Made by a program: the position numbers and the translations under genes. The notes beneath the pieces are model-generated. The model was not told the origin of the DNA. It did no database searches and worked only from the letters and a program-made list of their open reading frames with translations. From a virus: a stretch of 47,802 nucleotides of DNA. Shown here in pieces: positions 31,967-40,469 of the stretch. How positions within the stretch are numbered: position 1 is the first letter of the stretch; each line of letters begins with the position of its first letter. Where the stretch lies: positions 1-47,802 of IMG/VR virus record IMGVR_UViG_3300042540_000060; one strand, 5' to 3'.

Positions 31967-34369
31967 TTACATAAGAGCTAAATCAAACTCACTAGCCCCT
32001 TGATCTTCAAAGTTTTTTGGCAAAGTATTATTCTTTCTTTGTTCAATTAACTCTGATTGTTGTGTTGCTTGTATCTTAGTTCTCTGGTCTTTACGATCTT
32101 CTGCTTGACTTAACTTTTCATTAGCAATATCTACTTGCATTTTACCTAATTCAAAATCATACTTGAATTGCTCTGCTAACAATATTTTTTTATTCTGTAA
32201 TTCTTGTTGCATTCTTTGTAATTCCAAATTAGCTTTTGCTTGTAATATTTGAATTTCAGTTTGAGCAATTGCTTCTCTCTTTTGTACCTCTGCCATAGCA
32301 GCCGCTTCAGATGCTTGAGCTTGAGCTTCTCCTTGTGCTTTAATGTTAGCTTGTTGAACAGCTTGATCTCTTTCTTGTTTCTTTCTTCTTTTATATTTAA
32401 GAGCTTGATTAGCTAAGTCAATGTTATTAATTCTGTTTAAGTCAATAACATCTTCTAAATCTATTCCTCCAGACTGTAAAGCTATCTGTACATTCTTTTC
32501 GAAAGCCGCTTTTTCTTCTTCCTCTGGTTCTAATTCAAGGAATATACCAAAGTCATGTAAGTTAAGATTTTCAATCTCTTTTAAAGTTTCAACATTAAAT
32601 AACGAAATGCTCTCTATTAAAGACTGCTTAGTCAATGGAAAGTTTAAAGAATCATTAACGCGTAACGAAATGTTTTCGCATGTTCTTAATGTTAAATATA
32701 AACTCGCGTCTTTTATGTGCCTTGTTGCAGTATTTGAATTTGCAGCCGCCATCTTTTGTAATCCTACTAAAGCATCTCTATCTGGAGTACTTCCATCTCT
32801 AGCTTCATTAAGACCGGTAACATCACGTATCATTTGTAAATAATATTGATAAGTACCTATCAAAGCTTGGATCTTAGCATTCCCGTTTGATGATTGTAAT
32901 TCTACAATAGGAACTTTACCTTGATTAACACCTCCGTCTTGAGACATTGATCTACCTACAATAGACCCCGTTTGGAAATACATATTAAGAGCTTCCGCTG
33001 GATTATAGTTTGTGCCGTTACCTAAATCAACTTCAGCTAATCCGTCAACATCGACGAATACTCCATCTGGAACCATTCTAGATAACACCTGTTGCAATTT
33101 AAGATGCGTTAGTTGTATCATATCAGCAAACGTGATTGTTCTGCTAACTAATGATTCTATTCTTCCTTTATATATTCTTGGCGCACAGATAGTATAATTC
33201 ATCTGTACCTTAGTCGTATCAGCATAAGGACGTGTCATATTCTCAGCTAATTTCCATTCTAACATTTGTTCGTAGCCTAGAATTTTAGCTCCAGAATATA
33301 ATACCTCTATACTTCTAGAAACTCTTTTGAAATTATCATTCTCAGGTGGATCAAAACTATCATCTTTTTGAATAGCTTTTTCTAACCCTTGTTCTGTTTG
33401 TTTTATTTTAAATACTTGGTTTGAATATGTCTTATACTCAAAATATAGTACTTGTACTGTTGTATTATCATTGCTTTGACCTGGATAGTTACGAATATAA
33501 TTCATATCTCCAGGATATTTTTCTATCCTCTTTAATTCATCTTCTGATAATTGAGGAAATTGTTTTTTTAATTCTTCAAGACTTATAGCTTTTACTTCTC
33601 CAACATAATAAACATCTTCAAAGTTTGGATCTTCTGTATAAGAATAAACCAAACAAGCTGGATCTACATAATCAATAACAATTCCATTAGCAGGATTCCA
33701 TGACGTTTTAGCACATCCGATACCAATTACCGTAAGATCGTAGTTTAACCTCTTAGCTATTAAATCATATTTATTAGTAGCCAATACTTGATTAATAACT
33801 TCTTCCTCTGCTATTTCTATCGATGGCTTATAATCTAACTGCAATCTCATTTCCAATTCTTCTTTGCTCTCTGGCAAGTTGCTTGGATCCGATGAGTTAT
33901 ATAAGTTTGAACCTAATTTGTTTTGTATTTCATCTAATAGATCTTTAGCCATCATATCTCTAAGTATACCAGCGGCATAATCAGTTTTTGCTTTTGTAGA
34001 AGCTGGATCTTGAGCATAAGCTTTTACTTTGTAACTCTTGTTAGATATACCATTTACTACGATGTCCACAAATTTAGCTAATATCGGTATAGGTTTCCAA
34101 TCTAAATTAAGATAAGACAAATCTCCATTAATGGATAATTCATCTTTGTATTTTTGCATTGGTTGTTCGCCTCTAGCGTAAAGTCTTAATCTGTGAAAGT
34201 TTTGCCAGTTAGAGCCAAACCTATCGTTTCCCGCTCCTCCTACTCTGTCTCCCCTAAACCATTCGTTTTCAATAGCTCTACCTACTAAAGCTCCATATTC
34301 TAGAGACTCTTTTACGCTATCAGGTACTACCTGGCTTGGGAAAGAACTATTACTGTTAGTATAAATCAT
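31967..34369 (-). CDS. Portal protein
   Basis: An 800-residue portal. The gene lies directly after the large terminase with zero gap. The clip/stem region includes GLNEARDGSTPDRDALVGLQKMAAANSNTATRHI, a segment characteristic of marine podovirus and crAss-like portals. The wing has ARGEQPMQKYKDELSINGDLSYLNLDWKPIPI near the N-terminus. The last 160 residues form a long Gln/Ala/Glu-rich coiled coil (KREAIAQTEIQILQAKANLELQRMQQELQNKK) that should build the portal barrel projecting into the capsid. The portal is the packaging channel and the nucleus for head assembly. Confidence 0.85.
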   Translation of the reverse strand: MIYTNSNSSFPSQVVPDSVKESLEYGALVGRAIENEWFRGDRVGGAGNDRFGSNWQNFHRLRLYARGEQPMQKYKDELSINGDLSYLNLDWKPIPILAKFVDIVVNGISNKSYKVKAYAQDPASTKAKTDYAAGILRDMMAKDLLDEIQNKLGSNLYNSSDPSNLPESKEELEMRLQLDYKPSIEIAEEEVINQVLATNKYDLIAKRLNYDLTVIGIGCAKTSWNPANGIVIDYVDPACLVYSYTEDPNFEDVYYVGEVKAISLEELKKQFPQLSEDELKRIEKYPGDMNYIRNYPGQSNDNTTVQVLYFEYKTYSNQVFKIKQTEQGLEKAIQKDDSFDPPENDNFKRVSRSIEVLYSGAKILGYEQMLEWKLAENMTRPYADTTKVQMNYTICAPRIYKGRIESLVSRTITFADMIQLTHLKLQQVLSRMVPDGVFVDVDGLAEVDLGNGTNYNPAEALNMYFQTGSIVGRSMSQDGGVNQGKVPIVELQSSNGNAKIQALIGTYQYYLQMIRDVTGLNEARDGSTPDRDALVGLQKMAAANSNTATRHIKDASLYLTLRTCENISLRVNDSLNFPLTKQSLIESISLFNVETLKEIENLNLHDFGIFLELEPEEEEKAAFEKNVQIALQSGGIDLEDVIDLNRINNIDLANQALKYKRRKKQERDQAVQQANIKAQGEAQAQASEAAAMAEVQKREAIAQTEIQILQAKANLELQRMQQELQNKKILLAEQFKYDFELGKMQVDIANEKLSQAEDRKDQRTKIQATQQSELIEQRKNNTLPKNFEDQGASEFDLALM

Positions 34370-36592
34370 TTATCGTATTATTTTTGAAGTATTGCCGTTA
34401 TTGTCGTATTTCTTAAAGTTTAGTGGAATTGACTGTTTAGTCGTTTCATATACAGGAGAATACATGTGTTTATTACACGCCATTATTGCTAATCCAGAAC
34501 TAATAGATGCATCATGCTTTGTTCTATTGCTAATATCAAATCGAGCCCAATCATTCAAGGTACGTTGGAAATACATGGATCCCCAATTATCTCCTTGAAT
34601 ACCAACATGATTCTCAATATATGTTTCTATAGCAGCAGCATGTGCTTGTATAATATCCTGTCCTGAATTAGGTATACCTCCAATCTCTTTTTCTGTTGGT
34701 GATAATTTATTCCACGTTTTATCCGGACGATTCATTGAAAAACCTCTATAACCTCTTCTCTTGAAATAATACAAAAGCCTAGCTTTGTTATTCTCTGCAA
34801 GTATAGGCATTCCGTAAAATACGCAAGCCATTAATACTTCTTCAAAAAATATCTCAGCTGTTTGTGGTCTAGCAATATATTCTAAAAAAAAGTGATTAAC
34901 AGGTATGTTTTCCATTGTAAACTTAGTAAGTCCGTGTAATGAACCATTAGATCCTCTAGAATCTACTGTTCCTGATATATCGTAACTATCACAACCAAAG
35001 GCACCGCAGTGCTCATTACCTGGATATTTCATACCATCTTTTATTATTACGCGGTTTTGTAAGAATTTATCGGGAACCCAGCTAATAAGGAATCTACCGT
35101 CTTTATTTGGATAGAACATAACCCTAGAATCTTGTATCCCATTCTCCCATTGAAAACTACCTCTTGTTAATACACTAGAATGTCTTAAATCGTCGTTGTA
35201 GTCAATCTGCTCATATATCTTAGTAAGATTAAATAAAGCTTGTTTAGCCTCATCTCTAAAAGCATGCTGTTCTGTTCTTGGAAACTGTCTATAGTATTCG
35301 TTTAAAGCGTCAGAGTCAGATTTTAAGCCTTCAACCTCATTTTGCCAGTGTTCGATAACTCCCGCATCAATCCATTTACCATCAACACCTTTTATCGGTT
35401 TTTCTGGAGTGTCGAAGACAGGTAAGCCATGAGTATCAATGAATCCCTCGTACGACCATTCCATAGGTATGAACAAACTATATAGTCCTGAGCTAGTCTG
35501 TCCATTGCGGTTTCTTTTTGTAACATCTGAATTGTAATAAAGTTTCTTAAAGTTTTCTCCTCCTTTATCTAATGCATTCGAAGTAGAACCCATCATACAT
35601 TTACCTATGATCTTGGACCCTAATCTTAAACATGTTTTTGTAACTCTCCAGTTATTTAATATATTGTCTGGTCTTTCCCATTTACCACTTTCGTCATGTG
35701 CTAGAAGTTTTAACTTCTCACCATCATAACTATTGTCTCCGGTATTTTTCCAGTCAATTGTTGTATCTAATCCATCAAGCTCTTCTAGTTTCTCATTTGT
35801 ATCTAATTTCTTACGCGTAAGTTTAGACGCCGGTATTCTATATGCTAATTCTGTTTTAGGTCTATCCATACCATCTTGGATAGGTTTAAAAAAGAAAGGA
35901 TAGTTTATTGATATAGGAACAACCTTATCAGTAAACATCTTTTTAGCATCGGCTCCAGACTTTGATAATATACCAAAACGGGCATCACTAGATATTGTTG
36001 CTTGATTAACTAATTCCGCAGAGGACATGAATGAAAATCCAGAACGTCTATTCTTTAAATAGCACATTCCATAACATCTATCATCTGCTTTACAAGCTTC
36101 CCAAAATATAAAGAAAAGTCTATTAGACTCTCTAAAATCGGGAGCACCTACATCTATCTTGCTCCACTGCAAGTACATATAGTGTGTACCTGTTATATAT
36201 GTGGGTTTTCCATTATTATAAAATCCAAAACCTTCTTCTCTATGTTTAAACTCTTGGTCAATATAATCGTACCAACGTTCCTTAAACACGTCTGGATATT
36301 TATTCCAATCAAATACATTTTTAATTCTAGAAAGCTCTTTTGGGAATTCTGATTGTTCCCAATATTGTTCTTCTTTCTTGTCAGATCGTTTATAAGCTTT
36401 CTCTATAAAAGGCAAAGCTATTTTAAGATTCTGTATTTCATATATTTCACCAATCTTACCAGTGCGACTTATAACAACAACATCATGCTCTTTGTTATAT
36501 CCGTACTCCCATTTATTAAATCGGTTTTTTTGTTTTATTACACTTGGTTTTATATGGTTGTCAAGTATTTGGTATAAATTTTGTTCGTACAT
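34370..36592 (-). CDS. terL: Terminase large subunit
   Basis: A 740-residue packaging motor. The ATPase domain has a Walker A-like segment KNRRSGFSFMSS near residues 178-190 and a Walker B-like LLAHDESGKW near 295-305 (Asp-Glu), then the coupling segment MGSTSNALDKGG. The C-terminal RNase H-type nuclease starts with FGCDSYDISGTVDSRGSNGS near 531, giving a metal-binding Asp, and contains FYGMPILAEN and a final GIPNSGQDIIQAHAAAIE segment. The length fits terminases of marine and crAss-like podoviruses. Its start overlaps the small-subunit stop by 1 nt. It cuts concatemeric DNA and drives it into the prohead. Confidence 0.88.
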   Translation of the reverse strand: MYEQNLYQILDNHIKPSVIKQKNRFNKWEYGYNKEHDVVVISRTGKIGEIYEIQNLKIALPFIEKAYKRSDKKEEQYWEQSEFPKELSRIKNVFDWNKYPDVFKERWYDYIDQEFKHREEGFGFYNNGKPTYITGTHYMYLQWSKIDVGAPDFRESNRLFFIFWEACKADDRCYGMCYLKNRRSGFSFMSSAELVNQATISSDARFGILSKSGADAKKMFTDKVVPISINYPFFFKPIQDGMDRPKTELAYRIPASKLTRKKLDTNEKLEELDGLDTTIDWKNTGDNSYDGEKLKLLAHDESGKWERPDNILNNWRVTKTCLRLGSKIIGKCMMGSTSNALDKGGENFKKLYYNSDVTKRNRNGQTSSGLYSLFIPMEWSYEGFIDTHGLPVFDTPEKPIKGVDGKWIDAGVIEHWQNEVEGLKSDSDALNEYYRQFPRTEQHAFRDEAKQALFNLTKIYEQIDYNDDLRHSSVLTRGSFQWENGIQDSRVMFYPNKDGRFLISWVPDKFLQNRVIIKDGMKYPGNEHCGAFGCDSYDISGTVDSRGSNGSLHGLTKFTMENIPVNHFFLEYIARPQTAEIFFEEVLMACVFYGMPILAENNKARLLYYFKRRGYRGFSMNRPDKTWNKLSPTEKEIGGIPNSGQDIIQAHAAAIETYIENHVGIQGDNWGSMYFQRTLNDWARFDISNRTKHDASISSGLAIMACNKHMYSPVYETTKQSIPLNFKKYDNNGNTSKIIR

Positions 36593-36867
36593 TATTTAGA
36601 CCTCCCCTCTGCAAAACCTTTAAACACTTTTGTTTCTGTTTGCTTTTCGGATTCCTCTATCATTCTTTCTTCTTCTTGAATCCTGCTTAATATTTCAAAC
36701 GCATCAAATATAGCTAACTTTTTTGTAGCCGCTGCATTCTTCAATTTATCGGCTGATAAATCATCTTCGCCATTATCAAGAATTGCTTCCTCCGCTACTT
36801 TTATTAATTCCAATACTGCTTTGTGCCCAGCTTGGATTATCTGTTGCTTCGTCTCCTTTATATTCAT
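36592..36867 (-). CDS. terS: Terminase small subunit (probable)
   Basis: A 91-residue helical protein just before the large terminase, overlapping it by 1 nt. It has the helices TKQQIIQAGHKAVLELIKVAEEAIL and SADKLKNAAATKKLAIFDAFEILSRIQEEE, and a tail KVFKGFAEGRSK. This resembles the small subunits of marine Bacteroidota podoviruses, which recognise phage DNA and regulate the motor. The chosen ATG overlaps the end of the upstream tandem-GroES gene by 92 nt, in another frame; no later Met makes a sensible start. Confidence 0.62.
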   Translation of the reverse strand: MNIKETKQQIIQAGHKAVLELIKVAEEAILDNGEDDLSADKLKNAAATKKLAIFDAFEILSRIQEEERMIEESEKQTETKVFKGFAEGRSK

Positions 36868-37423
36868 ATTTAATTACAATATCATTAGATTTCATACAAT
36901 ATAATCTCTGGCCATCTATTATAAATTCAAACTCTCCAAAAGGTTTGAACCCTACAAGATCACCAGGATTGATTTTAAGCTTGTTTAAAGAGTCATTACC
37001 ATATTTTAGTATTCCAATATGCTTTTGTTCTTTTGACATCTTAAATTGGTCTTTATTCTTTACGGGTTTTACAAAACAACGATCTCCAAAAGATTGCCAT
37101 TCGTTATCCCGTTTATATAAGTATATCTGATCAGGTGCACAAAAATATAAATCCTCTTTAAAATAAGATCTACTGTTCTTTTGTCTGCCTTTAATATCGT
37201 AGAATCTTCTAAACACATTATGATGTATTACAATAATATCTCCAACTTTTATATCAGTTTCTATAGCTAATGGTATTGAAACCACTTCTGCCAATTTGTT
37301 AACTGATTTAAAGCTTTCTATTCTTGTGTTTACAATAAGTTGTTTACCGTCAATATCAACGCTATTATTATATCTAGACCCTACTGGTTTGATTATAAAA
37401 TCGAATACAGCTGTCATGTTCAT
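36776..37423 (-). CDS. Protein with two GroES-like domains
   Basis: A 215-residue protein with two apparent GroES-like beta barrels. The first (about residues 8-105) has FDFIIKPVG, AEVVSIP and DIKVGDIIVIHHN. The second (about 112-187) has FGDRCFVKPV, a spacer, KINPGDLVGFKP, then IIDGQRLYCMKSNDIVIKYE, matching GroES DRxLIKP, VKVGDxVLF and YLIxxxxDILAVIE. The last 28 residues look disordered, and they overlap the small terminase gene by 92 nt. GroES proteins cap GroEL; phage versions such as T4 gp31 adapt the chamber for capsid protein. Because it lies beside packaging and capsid genes, a head-assembly role is plausible. It may act with the phage GroEL at 42559-44121. Confidence 0.68.
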   Translation of the reverse strand: MNMTAVFDFIIKPVGSRYNNSVDIDGKQLIVNTRIESFKSVNKLAEVVSIPLAIETDIKVGDIIVIHHNVFRRFYDIKGRQKNSRSYFKEDLYFCAPDQIYLYKRDNEWQSFGDRCFVKPVKNKDQFKMSKEQKHIGILKYGNDSLNKLKINPGDLVGFKPFGEFEFIIDGQRLYCMKSNDIVIKYEYKGDEATDNPSWAQSSIGINKSSGGSNS

Positions 37424-37650
37424 TAATACTCTAAATCATATTCAACCGAAATTGCCATATTGCAATTGAACTTTTTCCAAGGCATCACTTCTTCTTCCTT
37501 CTTTATATAAATATTGTAAGAATTATCAGAATGATCTAATAGTATATAGGATATACGATGCCCCCCATAAACCTCTTGACCCACGGAATAATGCATCGCA
37601 TCATCTTTATAATTAGTGCCTATACTTATTTTTCTAACTACTGAATCCAT
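37423..37650 (-). CDS. Small hypothetical protein
   Basis: A 75-residue protein with a beta-rich pattern (VVRKISIGTNYKDDAMHYSVGQEVYGGHRISYILLD, then YNIYIKKEEEVMPWKKF). It overlaps both neighbours by 1 nt, forming a tight chain of three genes. I recognise no family. It may be a small head or chaperone-related accessory, judged only from its neighbours. Confidence 0.5.
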   Translation of the reverse strand: MDSVVRKISIGTNYKDDAMHYSVGQEVYGGHRISYILLDHSDNSYNIYIKKEEEVMPWKKFNCNMAISVEYDLEY

Positions 37651-37895
37651 TATACCTCTTCTTGTTTGATTTCAGTATAAGATCCATCCGCTAAATTTAT
37701 ATTAATAGCCCCGTATTCTTCTTGAAGTTTATTTTTTGTTTCTTCGATGGCTCTATTTATGTCTGCTAATCTATGTAGAATAGCATGTTTTTGAGACTCA
37801 TATAAACCTATATTAGCCAATGCATCGTTTAATTCTTTGTGCTGACCTGAAATTAATTCTAATTGTTCTTGTGTAATTTGTTTTACTACTTCCAT
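37650..37895 (-). CDS. Small coiled-coil protein
   Basis: An 81-residue helical protein starting MEVVKQITQEQLELISGQH. I choose the ATG at 37895, because the longer start at 37952 would overlap the upstream gene by 23 nt, and the chosen ATG follows a clean A/T-rich leader. The helices (LNDALANIGLYESQKHAILHRLADINRAIEETKNKLQEE) suggest an antiparallel coiled coil; the end YGAININLADGSYTEI is a short beta hairpin. Similar small proteins are frequent in marine phages. Function unknown. Confidence 0.55.
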   Translation of the reverse strand: MEVVKQITQEQLELISGQHKELNDALANIGLYESQKHAILHRLADINRAIEETKNKLQEEYGAININLADGSYTEIKQEEV

Positions 37896-37929
37896 TTTAT
37901 TTAATTTAATTGTTAATTTTTTATATTTC

Positions 37930-38127
37930 CTATACAATAGGTGTGTATTCAATACGTTCTAACTCATTAAGTTGGTCATAAATTTCTAAAAAATTAGAAT
38001 CTTTTAGAACTTCAAGGCCAACTATCCACCTATTGCTACCATCTTTTACAAATAGTAACTCAGAAGCGTTGTTTTTATACCCATTCAAAGCGGTATATTG
38101 TTCTGTATTTGGGTGTAGTACTAACAT
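37930..38127 (-). CDS. Small hypothetical protein
   Basis: A 65-residue protein (LHPNTEQYTALNGYKNNASELLFVKDGSNRWIVGLEVL, ending ELERIEYTPIV). It reads as a small alpha/beta unit and lies 1 nt after the fibre-like gene. Its position suggests an assembly helper or accessory for that fibre, but there is no motif to support it. Confidence 0.5.
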   Translation of the reverse strand: MLVLHPNTEQYTALNGYKNNASELLFVKDGSNRWIVGLEVLKDSNFLEIYDQLNELERIEYTPIV

Positions 38128-38128
38128 A

Positions 38129-38920
38129 TTATAAAGAAGTTATATAAGTGTTAAACGCATTTACAAAATCTGTATTTTCAGCTACCAAAGAAGCACCATT
38201 TGCATACATTGATATTGTATGTGCTCCATATACTGCACCAGAACGTAAAACAAATTGATTATTACTATTCATACTTGCCGATGTTGCTGTTCTACTTGTT
38301 TGCGTTGTAGCATTAAACAACTCTACGTTTGTAGAATTTGTACGATGTATTGATTTCATTTCTTGAATAGCTGTAAAATTAAATGAACCACCAGTCAATC
38401 CAGTTGCACCTTGATTAATTCTTTGATTACCAGTAGAAGCTCTTGTCATATTATTAATAGAAACAACTGATTTACCATCTAAAGCTCCAGTTCCACTTGC
38501 GGTATATAAATATAAATATCTACTTGCATCATCCTGAACATAATTAACTCCTTGAGTAACCGCATTAAAATTGGTATCAATATAACTACTTGTTCCATTA
38601 CCTTGAAATCCTTGATTAGTTGTAAAAGTTGGAGAGTTAATTAAAGTTGATTGATTTAATGTAGGCGCTTTCCAATTTAACGTTCCAAAATCTTGTCCAC
38701 CATTATTTGCAAAAATATATAATACGTCAAGTTTAGTCCATATGCCCCCTGCTTTTAAATCTAAAACCAATTGATTTTGTTTAACTTGCTGGGAAGAATT
38801 AGGCAAATTATAACCAAGCGCAATAGCTCTATTCAACACAGCTTGATAATCTGCATCGTATGCACTTCCTCCACCTCCTGAATTATCTTTCCAACCTATA
38901 GATAAGCCTAACCCTATCAT
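38129..38920 (-). CDS. Lectin-like (concanavalin A/LamG type) tail fibre or receptor-binding protein
   Basis: A 263-residue protein with a Gly-rich start (GWKDNSGGGGSAYDADYQAVLNRAIALGYNLP), then a helical region (QNQLVLDLKAGGIWTKLDVLYIFAN) and a beta-sandwich with FTTNQGFQGNGTSSYIDTNFNAV. These blocks occur in phage and prophage proteins of Bacteroidota that bind surface glycans. The C-terminal NQFVLRSGAVYGAHTISMYANGASL is typical of the lectin-like strand pattern. A receptor-binding role is likely but unproven. It is 1 nt from both neighbours. Confidence 0.65.
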   Translation of the reverse strand: MIGLGLSIGWKDNSGGGGSAYDADYQAVLNRAIALGYNLPNSSQQVKQNQLVLDLKAGGIWTKLDVLYIFANNGGQDFGTLNWKAPTLNQSTLINSPTFTTNQGFQGNGTSSYIDTNFNAVTQGVNYVQDDASRYLYLYTASGTGALDGKSVVSINNMTRASTGNQRINQGATGLTGGSFNFTAIQEMKSIHRTNSTNVELFNATTQTSRTATSASMNSNNQFVLRSGAVYGAHTISMYANGASLVAENTDFVNAFNTYITSL

Positions 38921-38921
38921 A

Positions 38922-39191
38922 TTAGTATACTAATAAAACGCTGCCAACAGGGATGTTAACAGCAGAGGTTATTGATGTAACTATAACAGGTAAAAAACTA
39001 CCACTAGTTAATCCTGTGAATGTAACATCTGCAATATTACCTACCGGTCTAACAGTTATAGACGTAGTTGTTAAATCTGGATCCGTTACAGCTCCAATAT
39101 ATATAGCTGCTGATCTTATATCATTAGTAGGATATGCTGAAATAGTGTCTACTCTCGTAGCAAAATCTGGTTGATTACCGTATTGTCCCAT
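38922..39191 (-). CDS. Small virion-associated beta protein
   Basis: An 89-residue protein starting MGQYGNQPDFATRVDTISAY. It is rich in Val, Thr and Ile strands (ITVRPVGNIADVTFTGLTSGSFLPVIVTSI), which suggests a compact beta sandwich. I have seen similar short proteins among structural genes of marine phages, but not with a defined role. It is followed, 1 nt later, by the lectin-like fibre gene and preceded by the tRNA-like gene. Confidence 0.52.
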   Translation of the reverse strand: MGQYGNQPDFATRVDTISAYPTNDIRSAAIYIGAVTDPDLTTTSITVRPVGNIADVTFTGLTSGSFLPVIVTSITSAVNIPVGSVLLVY

Positions 39192-39218
39192 TTATTTTAT
39201 TTTGTATATTAATATTAG

Positions 39219-39291
39219 TAGCAACGTACTGGAGTCGAACCAGTTTTAGCGGGCTTATGAGACCCGTGAGATACCTTACCTCCCACCTGCT
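39219..39291 (-). tRNA. tRNA-like gene with CAU anticodon (Met or Ile2)
   Basis: A 73-nt cloverleaf on the minus strand. The anticodon stem CGGGT/GCCCG encloses the loop CTCATAA with anticodon CAT. The T arm is ACTGG-TTCGACT-CCAGT, with a standard TTCGA loop. The D arm is GAGG/TCTC with loop TAAGGTA. The variable loop is CTAAA, and the discriminator base is A. The acceptor stem is imperfect: AGCAG pairs with the 3' TTGCT, but the two innermost positions do not pair, and one extra A follows the T stem. No CCA is encoded. It overlaps the stop codon of the upstream gene by 2 nt. It could be a phage tRNA-Met/Ile or a degenerate copy. Confidence 0.68.
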
Positions 39292-39532
39292 ATTTGTTTT
39301 TTGAAAAGTACTTTTTATATAAAGATTCCTTCTTGATAGGTATTTCTAAAACAACATTACCAGGGAACACATAATTATTCCCTGGCTTCATTGTTTTTTT
39401 ATTACCCAAATTGTCTATGCCCAAAACATCAAACTCTACTCCTTCCATTGTTATATTACCACTTGGTATAATATTATAAGGATTGTTTTTGTCTTTGCTA
39501 TTTTTCTTATAGCCTGTTTTAGATATATTCAT
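39290..39532 (-). CDS. Small conserved phage protein
   Basis: An 80-residue protein (GYKKNSKDKNNPYNIIPSGNITMEGVEFDVLGIDNLGNKKTMKPGNNYVFPGNVVLEIP). The centre looks like a short beta domain; the ends are Lys-rich. Similar proteins recur beside structural genes of marine Bacteroidota phages. The stop codon TAG overlaps the tRNA-like gene. No function can be assigned. Confidence 0.55.
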   Translation of the reverse strand: MNISKTGYKKNSKDKNNPYNIIPSGNITMEGVEFDVLGIDNLGNKKTMKPGNNYVFPGNVVLEIPIKKESLYKKYFSKNK

Positions 39533-39539
39533 AATTTAT

Positions 39540-40043
39540 TTATCTTGCGAAAAATCCTCTGTTTTGTCCACTACGTGCTTCTGCAGCATTAGGTTTTTCT
39601 TTTCCTGCCTGTACATTGTAGAATCTAGCATTTCTATTTCTAGAATTCATAGTATTTGCGCTATCTCTAACAAACTCTTTTCTAAGCTCTGCATTGTTTT
39701 TTTCGCCAGTTCTAGTAGGCTTTTTTGCTTCTTTAACAATTTTACCTTTAGAGTCTAAAACTCTGTCTTTTTGACCTGGTTTACCTGCTTCGTATTTTTT
39801 TTCATAAGCTTTAGCCACCGCTTTACCCGTAGTAGGATCTACTTTTATTCCTTGTGGGTCTTTTTCGCCAGTTCTTTTTGGAGCACTTGCTAATACTTTT
39901 TTACGAGATTCAGCCCCTTTTCTTGTTAAATCGGGGTCTTGAGTTTGTTTCATTGGGGAACCACATTTTCCCATCAAAGCAGGAGAAATTCCTCTACCTG
40001 TTTTAGCCATAGCCATTCTGCCTGGAGATTGTTTGTAAGCCAT
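39540..40043 (-). CDS. Basic protein with SPMKQT motif
   Basis: A 167-residue, very basic, probably largely disordered protein, rich in Lys, Arg, Gly and Pro. Near the start, GKCGSPMKQTQDPDLT contains SPMKQT, which is also present in the 67-residue protein at 47432-47635. Two near-repeats, APKRTGEKDPQG and KPTRTGEKNNAE, share the RTGEK core. The end (NARFYNVQAGKEKPNAAEARSGQNRGFFAR) is basic and aromatic. It could bind DNA or be packaged in the capsid, but this is inferred only from composition. Confidence 0.55.
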   Translation of the reverse strand: MAYKQSPGRMAMAKTGRGISPALMGKCGSPMKQTQDPDLTRKGAESRKKVLASAPKRTGEKDPQGIKVDPTTGKAVAKAYEKKYEAGKPGQKDRVLDSKGKIVKEAKKPTRTGEKNNAELRKEFVRDSANTMNSRNRNARFYNVQAGKEKPNAAEARSGQNRGFFAR

Positions 40044-40056
40044 TTTTTGTTTTTTT

Positions 40057-40428
40057 TTAATAGTTGTTTTGTTGTTTTCTTCTGTATATTACAACTGCAG
40101 AAGCTTCACTAATGTAATCAACAGCAATTGTATTTTCGTCTATTATTGTAAATACACCAAGACATTCCCAATTAGTTGGTTCGTACAAGGACTTTAAATA
40201 AAAATTATTTTTTTGAAAATTGTAAGAAATCACTTTAAGCGACTCCCTTTCTTCATCGCTTGTTGTCATTTCTACTTTGAAAGTTTTCTTAGTTGTTCCT
40301 GAGAATGTAAGTTCTGATGCATACGTTTCTGGTATCCATGTTCCTTCTAAGAATTTCTTTGACATTTTTTGAGCATTAACTTGTACACACCCTAAAACAA
40401 AAACGATTGTTAATAATAAATTTTTCAT
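40057..40428 (-). CDS. Exported lipocalin-like protein
   Basis: A 123-residue protein with a clear secretion signal: MKNLLLTIVFVLGCVQVNAQ, likely cut after NA before Gln-Lys, the usual Bacteroidota style. The mature part begins KFLEGTWIPE, reminiscent of the GxW start of small lipocalin-like barrels, followed by many short strands (KTFKVEMTTSD, KVISYNFQKNNFYLKSL, TIAVDYISEASAVVIYRR). It would act in the periplasm or be secreted. Possible jobs are envelope modification, superinfection exclusion or lysis support. A Cys at position 14 (VLGC) could also fit a lipobox. Confidence 0.6.
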   Translation of the reverse strand: MKNLLLTIVFVLGCVQVNAQKMSKKFLEGTWIPETYASELTFSGTTKKTFKVEMTTSDEERESLKVISYNFQKNNFYLKSLYEPTNWECLGVFTIIDENTIAVDYISEASAVVIYRRKQQNNY

Positions 40429-40469
40429 AATAAATTAGATTAAAGTTATATTATTATTATTACGCAAGT

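Noticed and set aside
37896-37952. Longer N-terminus for the coiled-coil protein at 37650
   Set aside because: It would overlap the preceding gene by 23 nt, and the downstream ATG has a typical A/T-rich leader.
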